From an uncultured Candidatus Saccharibacteria bacterium (GTDB taxonomy: Bacteria; Patescibacteria; Saccharimonadia; Saccharimonadales; CAMLKC01): a stretch of 7,090 bases of DNA. Positions 1 through 5,665 of the stretch are shown piece after piece. Under the pieces are notes generated by a model. The model had not been told where the DNA came from. It was given only the letters and a program-made list of their open reading frames with translations, and made no database searches. The position numbers and the translations under genes are program-made. Location: NCBI GenBank assembly GCA_946480595.1, contig CAMLKC010000049.1, positions 1 to 7,090 of the forward strand. The letters are read 5' to 3'. The stretch's first letter is position 1. Each line of letters begins with the position of its first letter.

Positions 1-827
<827 letters not shown>

Positions 828-1020
828 GTCCTTGTCACCTCTGTTATTGTCTTTATTGACAGTGACGACGGTGATGAGGTAGACTTGACTAGTAATTGGT
901 GGTTAACACCGCCATGTCAGTTTTTACAACTTACATACCGTGTCCTAATTTTTAAGGACATCGAAGCAAGGTTTAGACCCACTGCCGTATTTTTGCAGCC
1001 CAAAGTGTCTTAAACCTTAC
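828..1020 (+). other. 23S-5S internal transcribed spacer, no tRNA
   Basis: This is an rRNA operon spacer of about 193 nt. I find no tRNA-like cloverleaf and no ORF. It does contain several short hairpins: 897-914 (7 bp with a TAAC loop and one G-T pair), 941-960 (TGTCCT/AGGACA around an AT-rich 8-nt loop), and a longer stem immediately before the 5S gene, listed separately. None is followed by a T-tract that would make it a convincing terminator, so they are more likely folding or processing elements of the precursor. Confidence 0.75.
968..1018 (+). repeat. Inverted repeat / hairpin directly upstream of 5S
   Basis: AAGGTTTA (968-975) is a perfect inverted match to TAAACCTT (1011-1018). The stem continues with GAC (976-978) against GTC (1007-1009) if T1010 is bulged. 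An inner stem, CTGC (982-985) with GCAG (995-998), closes a 9-nt loop. The 3' arm ends 2 nt before the apparent 5S 5' end. A role in precursor cleavage is plausible. A competing fold pairs CTTA (1016-1019) with TAAG (1133-1136) as an extension of the 5S terminal helix, so the two structures may be alternatives. Confidence 0.5.
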
Positions 1021-1129
1021 TTCGGTGCCCATGGCGCTGAGGAAATACCTGTTCTCATTCCGAACACAGAAGTCAAGCTCAGCAGCGGCGATTATACTGC
1101 CAAAAGTGGGAAACTAGCACGGTGCCGAA
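1021..1129 (+). rRNA. rrf: 5S ribosomal RNA
   Basis: The ends are set by helix I: TTCGGTGCC (1021-1029) pairs with GGTGCCGAA (1121-1129), with two G-T wobbles. Helix II is visible as GCTGAG (1036-1041) with CTCAGC (1079-1084). Helix III/loop C carries the near-universal CCGAACACAGAAGTCAAG block (1060-1077). The molecule is about 109 nt, against 120 nt in E. coli. Most of the difference sits in the helix IV/loop D arm (about 1096-1110), which is only weakly paired here. The gene is in the usual 23S-5S order and ends in a strong terminator. Confidence 0.95.
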
Positions 1130-1133
1130 TTAT

Positions 1134-1170
1134 AAGAAGACCATCCGAATAGGATGGTCTTCTTCTCTTT
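1134..1170 (+). terminator. Intrinsic terminator of the rRNA operon
   Basis: A perfect 13-bp stem, 1134-1146 against 1152-1164 (AAGAAGACCATCC and its reverse complement), closes the 5-nt loop GAATA. It is followed by the pyrimidine-rich CTCTTTCT. It begins 5 nt after the 5S 3' end, as expected for the end of an rrn operon. The stretch 1171-1220 beyond it holds no recognisable gene. Confidence 0.9.
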
Positions 1171-1220
1171 CTAGGTATTTTTGCTCTGTGGAATATTTCA
1201 TAAGTACATAGTAACGCTCA

Positions 1221-1229
1221 TGGTAAAAT
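1221..1229 (+). promoter_or_regulatory. Candidate extended -10 promoter of the peptidase operon
   Basis: TGG followed by TAAAAT (1224-1229) fits an extended -10 element. No convincing -35 is present at the expected spacing. The start codon lies only 8 nt downstream, so transcription from this box would begin at or within a base or two of the ATG, giving a leaderless or almost leaderless mRNA. A short GGAA at 1231-1234 is too close to the ATG to be a normal ribosome binding site. The operon follows a strong terminator, so it needs a promoter of its own in this gap. Confidence 0.45.
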
Positions 1230-1237
1230 AGGAAACT

Positions 1238-3151
1238 ATGGATAGTACTAAGCGTCTTGTTGGATGGGCCAAAGGCGTCTGGGACTTGCCGCTTATTTAC
1301 AGAGTGCCAGTACTTGTTTTTCTTGTATTATTTTCGCTATACGCTGTTATCTTCTTTCCTCAAAAGGAAATACGTTTTTCCTACGCGGCAAATGAGACGT
1401 GCGTGAAGCATCTCACACTTTTTCCAGACATGCTTCGCCAGTCAGGCGACGGCGATTTTAAGCTTCGAGCTGATAGTTTTGTAGCGATTGGCGGTGTTCG
1501 GGTTGCGGCCATGCGAGCCTGTGTCTTGCCTGTGCAGGCGCCGGCGGCAGGCGAGCATTCTATAGCGCTCGCACCAGGGGGCGGATGGCTCTTTAAGAAA
1601 AGCCTTTCCATAAAAGCCGATCGACCACCAGTAGCCGATGCACGGGCTTTAGAGCACCCAATTCCAAGCTCACTACCTCTCTCTATCGGGCTAAATACGA
1701 CCGATCGCGTGTTTGAGTATCGCCTGGTCTCTGGCGGAAAAGCAGCTAAGTGTGTGTCAAAAGATAAAGCTGTCGAATGCGCCTTGCCAAGCCTAAAGCT
1801 TTCCCAGGGGAAAAAGTATCCGCTTCTGTTAGAGCGCCTTTTTCGTGGAGAGCGGACCGGGGTGGTATTGGATCAAAAGATAACCACACTTTCAGCAACC
1901 CGTATTGTAAAAGCCTCTATTAAGCAAGGTGAAACGGTCTATTCCAAACCACGTTCGATTACCTTTGCTTTTGATAAGGTACTAAAAGAGGTCGAGCCGA
2001 AGCTCTACCGGGTGAATGGGGGTAAAAAACAAGAGATAAAACTAAGTAGCATACAAAAAGATAAAAAACTTATCATTACGCTAGATACTGACCTTCCAAG
2101 GTCTGCTACCTTTTCACTCGCCCTGAAATCGCTGCAGGCGGTAGATGGTAGCAGTCTTGAGAAACCTTATACCCTGACATTCAAGACATCTGGTGGCCCT
2201 AAAGTAGTGGGAGTGAATATGGGTTCGACCGGTATTCCTCTTGGATCAACTCTTGTTGTAACGTTTGATCAGACGTTATCGAATAAACAGGATATAACCA
2301 AACTGGTAAAAACCTCTGGTGGTGCGGCGCTGTCTGGTAAAAATGGCAACCAAGTATTCATAAACCTGGCCGCGGTGCCACGTTGCGGTGATTTTAGCGT
2401 AGCGCTGGCTAATGAGATAAAGAGTAATTACGAAATTGCCGGCGGATCAGCATGGTCCTTTGCAGGACGAACCATTTGCCATTCGACACAGGTTATCGGG
2501 TTCTCGGCGGGTGGCCGGCCAATTACAGCCTATAGCTTTGGTAGCGGCCCAGCGGTGCTCTATACAGGAGCCATCCATGGCAACGAAACCAGTACGCAGT
2601 CGCTGATGTATGCCTGGATTGACGAGCTTGAAGCGAATGCTCGATCGATCCCTGCAGGACGTTCGGTGGTGATTATCCCTGCCATTAACCCTGATGGTAT
2701 TGCGGCAGGAACCCGAACGAACGCGCATAACGTCGACTTAAACCGAAATTTTTCGACCGGTGACTGGCGAAAAGATATCACCGACGTCAATAATAACCCT
2801 TTCCCGGGTGGTGGTGGCGATCGTCCTATGTCCGAACCAGAGGTGCAGGCGCTTGCTGGCTTTGTGCAAGGCCTTCAGCCTTCGTTAGTGCTGTCGTATC
2901 ATAGCATCGGGGGTCTGGTGGCGGCCAATCAAGCAGGGGCTTCCTCGGCACATGCCTCTACCTACGCCAGTCTCAGTGGATATGCCAATACCACTGGCCA
3001 ATCTGATACGTTCGAATACTCTGTAAGCGGTACAGCCGATGATTGGTATGCGCAAAAGCTTGGGGTAGCTAGTGTTCTTATTGAGCTAAGTAGCCATTAT
3101 TACAGTCAGTTTAGTCTGAACCGGGCGGCAATGTGGGCAATGCTTCGGTAA
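1238..3151 (+). CDS. Membrane-anchored M14-family zinc carboxypeptidase with N-terminal Ig-like domains
   Basis: The protein has 637 residues. A cytoplasmic N-terminus of about 20 residues is followed by one membrane segment (about 21-40), and the rest is predicted outside the cell. Residues about 140-220, 230-317 and 322-412 look like consecutive beta-sandwich (Big_5/SbsA-type Ig-like) modules. Six cysteines (55, 95, 172, 181, 383, 414) precede the catalytic domain and may form disulfides. Residues about 417-637 are an M14 peptidase. Zinc ligands are H447 and E450 (HGNE) and H555 (LSYHS). Substrate-binding N502-R503 sits in DLNRNF, R493 in GTRTN, and the catalytic base is E616 (VLIELSS). Y594 to E616 aligns without gaps to Tyr248-Glu270 of carboxypeptidase A. 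D601 falls on residue 255, as in carboxypeptidase B, suggesting basic or diamino-acid termini. The NPDG...GTRxN...DLNRNF pattern resembles murein peptide amidase (MpaA-like) members, so peptidoglycan peptides are a reasonable but inferred substrate. It is the first gene of a three-gene operon. Confidence 0.88.
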   Translation: MDSTKRLVGWAKGVWDLPLIYRVPVLVFLVLFSLYAVIFFPQKEIRFSYAANETCVKHLTLFPDMLRQSGDGDFKLRADSFVAIGGVRVAAMRACVLPVQAPAAGEHSIALAPGGGWLFKKSLSIKADRPPVADARALEHPIPSSLPLSIGLNTTDRVFEYRLVSGGKAAKCVSKDKAVECALPSLKLSQGKKYPLLLERLFRGERTGVVLDQKITTLSATRIVKASIKQGETVYSKPRSITFAFDKVLKEVEPKLYRVNGGKKQEIKLSSIQKDKKLIITLDTDLPRSATFSLALKSLQAVDGSSLEKPYTLTFKTSGGPKVVGVNMGSTGIPLGSTLVVTFDQTLSNKQDITKLVKTSGGAALSGKNGNQVFINLAAVPRCGDFSVALANEIKSNYEIAGGSAWSFAGRTICHSTQVIGFSAGGRPITAYSFGSGPAVLYTGAIHGNETSTQSLMYAWIDELEANARSIPAGRSVVIIPAINPDGIAAGTRTNAHNVDLNRNFSTGDWRKDITDVNNNPFPGGGGDRPMSEPEVQALAGFVQGLQPSLVLSYHSIGGLVAANQAGASSAHASTYASLSGYANTTGQSDTFEYSVSGTADDWYAQKLGVASVLIELSSHYYSQFSLNRAAMWAMLR

Positions 3152-3157
3152 GTGGGG

Positions 3158-3163
3158 TATAAT
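3158..3163 (+). promoter_or_regulatory. Candidate internal -10 box overlapping the start of the next gene
   Basis: A perfect TATAAT lies between the stop codon at 3149-3151 and the second gene, and its last two bases are the first two of the ATG at 3162. If active, its start site would fall at about 3170, next to the in-frame ATG at 3174, again giving a leaderless transcript. No clear -35 is visible. AGTGGGG at 3151-3157 could alternatively act as a weak Shine-Dalgarno for the ATG at 3162, so this box may be fortuitous. Confidence 0.3.
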
Positions 3164-3908
3164 GAGAATAATTATGCGTAAGGGGTATTGGGTAGCAGGA
3201 AGCATATTGCTCATTGGAGTTGTGCTTTTTGGTGGCGTTCAGTCCGCCCTTGCGACAGAAGCTAAGGAAAAGGCTGCTAGCGCAGAGGTGCAGTCGCTTC
3301 AGGAGCTCCCTTCGACACTCTCGTCCATTAGGTTGCCGTCGGTAGAAGATCCAGCTTGGCTAAAACAGAAGAAGGCTGCAGAGGCTGCTGCGCAGGCGCG
3401 CGCGAACACCTCTACTCAAACAGTAACGTACGATGTTACTACCAGGGGTGCAATCAGGGCGAACCTTGCCCAGTTCAAGGCCAATGCTAATCAGACACTG
3501 AATGACAGCCGTGGATGGGCGCAAATGGGCGTACGTTTCCAAGAAGTGAGCTCCGGAGGCACATTTACACTGGTACTGAGTGAGGCTAGCCAGCTTCCAA
3601 CGTTCTCCTCTGGGTGTGATGCACTGTATAGCTGCAATGTCGGCCGTTACGTCGTTATTAATCAAGATCGCTGGCTCGGGGCAACCCCTTCGTGGAATGG
3701 GGCTGGGGGTTCACTTCGTGACTATCAGCACATGGTAATTAACCATGAGACTGGCCACTGGCTTGGGCACGGACATGCTCACTGTAGTGCTTCAGGACAG
3801 CCTGCGGCAGTGATGCAGCAGCAATCAATTGATCTTGAGGGGTGTCGTTTTAATCCATGGCCAACGGCAAGCGAACTGTGGTCGACCACTTTGGGAATTG
3901 CGCTATGA
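3162..3908 (+). CDS. Secreted DUF3152-type metzincin-like zinc protease
   Basis: The protein has 248 residues. The N-terminus has the charges of a signal peptide (MRK), then a hydrophobic core (about 11-27) and an AxA site at 29-31, so cleavage after A31 is likely. A Lys/Ala/Glu-rich helical stretch (about 34-82) leads into a DUF3152-like domain (about 86-235). Its landmarks are a RGWAQMGVRFQEV block at 117-129, a VVINQDRW strand at 164-171, the metzincin zinc signature HExxHxxGxxH at 195-205 (H195, E196, H199, G202, H205), a Met-turn candidate VMQQQ at 217-221 and the closing GC.xNPWP at 227-234. C152/C158 and C208/C228 may be disulfides. The family is, from memory, mainly actinobacterial and poorly characterised; the protease role is inferred from the motif. 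It starts 10 nt after the upstream stop, and ATG 3174 (MRKGYW) is an equally good start. The stop TGA overlaps the next start in an ATGA. Confidence 0.85.
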   Translation: MRIIMRKGYWVAGSILLIGVVLFGGVQSALATEAKEKAASAEVQSLQELPSTLSSIRLPSVEDPAWLKQKKAAEAAAQARANTSTQTVTYDVTTRGAIRANLAQFKANANQTLNDSRGWAQMGVRFQEVSSGGTFTLVLSEASQLPTFSSGCDALYSCNVGRYVVINQDRWLGATPSWNGAGGSLRDYQHMVINHETGHWLGHGHAHCSASGQPAAVMQQQSIDLEGCRFNPWPTASELWSTTLGIAL

Positions 3909-4681
3909 TTCCTCTCTCAAGGAGCCTTAAAGGTAATCGAAAACCATTCTTTATCGCAGGTGGAATAGTGATACTGCTGCTTGTGGTGGGCGGCTACCTG
4001 TGGTGGAGTACTTCGAGCTGGTCAAGCTATCATGCGGCCTATGGGTCCTGGAAAAACGAAACGAATACTAAGATTAACGCAGCATTATCACTGTCATCTG
4101 ACACGGCAACAGAACGCGCGAAGAAGCTAGAAATGCTAGAGTCGGTCTCAGACGGTATTTCATCGCAGGCCTCGCTGTGTATGCCAACAGGTGCGGCTGC
4201 GTGGCAACAACGTATCAATAGCGAATATGATCGATGGCGAAAAGACTGTCAGAAGATGCTTGCCTCTGTAAAATCAGTGAATGATACGCTCAAAAAAGTA
4301 GTGGACTATACGCGAAGCGAGCATCAGCTGGCCGGAATACTTGCCCCCGTGCTTAAAATAACTGATAAGAAAATGACGGAGAGCGGCTTTTCATCCGCAC
4401 ATGAAAAATGGAAGGCTGCCGTCGCTGCGGTTAAGGGTATGAAGGTATCAGAAGAGTTTTCGCCGGTCCAAGCCAAGGCGAAGGTGGCAGTAAATGGCGT
4501 TGAGGCTGCATGGCGGGCCCTTGTAGCTGCGCATAAGGCAAAAGACGAGTCTGGATATGCGAAGGCAATTCAGCAGCTCTCGGCGGCATATACAGCGTTA
4601 GAATCAATAAAAAAGCAGAGCGGTACACAGACGTCGCAGCTTGGGGATACGCTGCAAAAGAACTACGACGCTGCCTTTTAA
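3905..4681 (+). CDS. Single-pass membrane protein with helical extracytoplasmic domain, unknown function
   Basis: I do not recognise a family. The start chosen is ATG 3905, which overlaps the previous TGA as ATGA, the usual sign of translational coupling, and places basic residues (R6, K9, R12, K13) just before the membrane segment. An in-frame ATG at 3857 would add 16 polar residues and has no ribosome binding site. The 258-residue protein has one membrane helix (about 15-34) and a long outside part rich in Ala, Lys, Ser and Trp with heptad-like helical character, ending without a second membrane segment. It has only two cysteines, C92 and C115, which could form one disulfide. Being last in an operon with two extracytoplasmic zinc peptidases, it could be a partner, scaffold or inhibitor of them, but nothing in the sequence decides this. 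Confidence 0.8.
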   Translation: MIPLSRSLKGNRKPFFIAGGIVILLLVVGGYLWWSTSSWSSYHAAYGSWKNETNTKINAALSLSSDTATERAKKLEMLESVSDGISSQASLCMPTGAAAWQQRINSEYDRWRKDCQKMLASVKSVNDTLKKVVDYTRSEHQLAGILAPVLKITDKKMTESGFSSAHEKWKAAVAAVKGMKVSEEFSPVQAKAKVAVNGVEAAWRALVAAHKAKDESGYAKAIQQLSAAYTALESIKKQSGTQTSQLGDTLQKNYDAAF

Positions 4682-4696
4682 GTAATAAAGAGCATT

Positions 4697-4735
4697 AAAA
4701 AAACGACCAATCTCGCAGATTCGGTCGTTTTAGTT
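4697..4735 (+). terminator. Intrinsic terminator of the peptidase operon
   Basis: AAAACGACC (4700-4708) pairs with GGTCGTTTT (4723-4731). The stem continues as AATCT (4709-4713) with AGATT (4717-4721) across one bulged C (4722), closing a CGC triloop. The A-rich left flank and T-rich right flank could make it work in both directions. It starts about 20 nt after the stop codon. Confidence 0.88.
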
Positions 4736-4745
4736 TGAACCTAGT

Positions 4746-4757
4746 TTTGGATCCAAA
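4746..4757. repeat. 12-bp perfect palindrome upstream of the KGG gene
   Basis: TTTGGATCCAAA reads identically on both strands. It lies between the operon terminator and the KGG promoter, about 80 bp upstream of that promoter's -35. A weak second promoter could start here, since TTGGAT (4747-4752) is 17 bp from TATAAT (4770-4775), but TTGGAT matches the -35 consensus only in its first three bases. A protein-binding site is possible but unsupported by other copies in the window. Confidence 0.35.
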
Positions 4758-4760
4758 CAG

Positions 4761-4828
4761 GTGCTCATTTATAATATCGCACCCCGTGGATATGCGCAAA
4801 CATTTATTCACAATATAATAGTGCTCAT
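4761..4828 (+). repeat. Pair of GTGCTCAT direct repeats, 60 bp apart
   Basis: GTGCTCAT occurs at 4761-4768 and again at 4821-4828. Both copies are followed by AT-rich sequence (TTATAATAT and GTAAATAT). The second copy ends 7 nt before the -35 box of the KGG promoter, a position where activators often bind. The stretch between them has another TATAAT (4814-4819) without a usable -35. No ORF is present in 4736-4914. Confidence 0.35.
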
Positions 4829-4835
4829 GTAAATA

Positions 4836-4864
4836 TTGACAAAAAGCATAAGCTATGCTATATT
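4836..4864 (+). promoter_or_regulatory. Strong sigma-70-type promoter of the KGG gene
   Basis: A perfect -35 TTGACA (4836-4841), a 17-bp spacer and -10 TATATT (4859-4864) with an extended TGC in front (4856-4858). The predicted start is at about 4871, giving a leader of about 44 nt. This is the closest match to the consensus in the window and predicts high expression unless repressed through the dyad in its spacer. Confidence 0.85.
4845..4859. promoter_or_regulatory. Dyad between -35 and -10 of the KGG promoter (possible operator)
   Basis: AGCATA (4845-4850) and TATGCT (4854-4859) form a perfect inverted repeat around AGC. It sits almost centrally in the promoter spacer and its last base is the first of the -10 box. 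A dimeric regulator bound here would contact or block RNA polymerase. No regulator gene is adjacent, so its identity is unknown. Confidence 0.45.
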
Positions 4865-4914
4865 AGAGTCCATACACATATCACGTGTGAGGTAATTAAG
4901 AGGAGAAATGTTTT

Positions 4915-5142
4915 ATGGCAGGAACCAAAGCTGGTGGCCAGAAGGCTGCCGCCAAAAACTTGGCAAAAGACCCTAGCTTTTACGCTAAAATTGGTGCAAA
5001 AGGTGGCCGCAACGGCCGTACGGGTGGCTTTGCCGCAAACCCAGACCTTGCCCGCATTGCCGGTGCTAAGGGCGGTCGTATTTCACGCCGCAAAAAGGTA
5101 GTCACTACGGCTGCCACCGAAGACACAGCACAAGCTGCTTAG
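4915..5142 (+). CDS. Small basic KGG-repeat (stress-type) protein
   Basis: The 75-residue protein is rich in Gly, Ala, Lys and Arg and has no membrane segment. Two copies of a 23-residue repeat are visible, with P20/P43 and GAKGGR at 27-32 and 50-55, and pattern A-x-(N/D)-P-x-(F/L)...G-A-K-G-G-R-x-x-R. A half repeat (AGG at 6-8) sits at the same period upstream. The tail 60-75 is Thr/Ala-rich. This matches the KGG 'stress-induced bacterial acidophilic repeat' family, which includes E. coli YciG and Bacillus GsiB-like proteins. Members are linked to general stress; the molecular function is unclear, and the basic charge would allow nucleic-acid binding. AGGAGA (4901-4906) is an ideal ribosome binding site 8 nt before the ATG. 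With the near-consensus promoter, this suggests an abundant product. The gene is monocistronic, closed by the terminator at 5157-5187. Confidence 0.88.
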   Translation: MAGTKAGGQKAAAKNLAKDPSFYAKIGAKGGRNGRTGGFAANPDLARIAGAKGGRISRRKKVVTTAATEDTAQAA

Positions 5143-5156
5143 TAAGTCTTCATAAT

Positions 5157-5187
5157 AAAACAAGCGCTCACTACGGGCGCTTGTTTT
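5157..5187. terminator. Bidirectional terminator between convergent genes
   Basis: AAAACAAGCGC (5157-5167) pairs with GCGCTTGTTTT (5177-5187), an 11-bp perfect stem around a 9-nt loop. T-rich sequence follows on the right for the plus strand and on the left (complement of AATAAAA) for the minus strand. It therefore serves both the KGG gene and the minus-strand gene, whose TAA stop (5188-5186) lies inside the stem. Confidence 0.9.
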
Positions 5188-5665
5188 AGTTTGGGTGGAT
5201 CTTATAACGGCGTAGCTCGCAGATGCGGGCGTCATTGACGCGCCACTGTCCCATGCAAGCAATGCATTTATACGTGTCTTTGCTTATCTGTAATCCTGTA
5301 GCACTACAAGTGGGACAGGTGCTTCTGGCGTGGAGCCAATCCCGGTAGGTATCGAGCGAGTCTTCTATCTGGTCATCTGTAATGTCGATGCCGTACGCAC
5401 TCGTCATGTGTTTGGTCGCGTATTGCCAGGCCTGACGCTCTAGCTCTAAGAGTTCGATATCGCGGGTGTAGGTCGAGTGCTTAAGAATAGCGTGCGATAC
5501 CTCATGAAGGAGGGCCGCGCAATCTGTTGAGTGGAGGTCAAAGAAAATCGTTTGGTCGTGTGGTGACCAGCGAAATTCATCCGCCGGACTAAATGTATAG
5601 TCAGGAAAATCCTTGGTGAGGCTAGTTATCAGCGAGGAAATCGATTGCATAGTAGTAACATCCAT
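5186..5665 (-). CDS. HExxH putative metallopeptidase with C-terminal zinc ribbon
   Basis: The protein has 159 residues, with no signal peptide or membrane segment, so it is probably cytoplasmic. LLHEVSHAIL carries the HExxH zinc-peptidase signature (H54, E55, H58). The ERQAWQYA stretch supplies E76 as a likely third ligand, a spacing and context like the ImmA/IrrE group (ExxAxxFA). The C-terminal part has CPTC (117-120) and CIAC (134-137), a four-cysteine zinc ribbon. SprT-like proteins also pair HExxH with a zinc ribbon, so that is the main alternative. The substrate is unknown. The gene overlaps the end of the ROK kinase gene by 44 nt and has no Shine-Dalgarno, which suggests translational coupling. 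A second start at M6 (5650) would shorten the overlap to 29 nt. Transcription is probably from the kinase promoter. Confidence 0.75.
   Translation of the reverse strand: MDVTTMQSISSLITSLTKDFPDYTFSPADEFRWSPHDQTIFFDLHSTDCAALLHEVSHAILKHSTYTRDIELLELERQAWQYATKHMTSAYGIDITDDQIEDSLDTYRDWLHARSTCPTCSATGLQISKDTYKCIACMGQWRVNDARICELRRYKIHPN

Noticed and set aside
828..1020. Possible tRNA in the 23S-5S spacer
   Set aside because: No cloverleaf, T-loop GTTC-type sequence or anticodon arm could be assembled.
1381..1611. Minus-strand frame of 76 codons
   Set aside because: It is antisense to the M14 peptidase gene, has no ribosome binding site and its product resembles no known protein.
2447..2790. Two minus-strand frames of 93 and 76 codons
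   Set aside because: They are antisense to the conserved catalytic domain of the M14 gene, which explains the open frames.
3360..3665. Minus-strand frame of 101 codons
   Set aside because: It is antisense to the DUF3152 gene, with no start signals and low-quality composition.
3857..3904. Upstream ATG extension of the third operon gene
   Set aside because: It would overlap the DUF3152 gene by 52 nt and lacks a ribosome binding site; the ATGA start at 3905 fits better and gives a proper membrane anchor.
4736..4914. Possible riboswitch or CRISPR fragment in the intergenic region
   Set aside because: Only two 8-bp direct repeats and short dyads are present; there is no repeat-spacer array or recognisable aptamer, and most of it lies upstream of the predicted transcript start.
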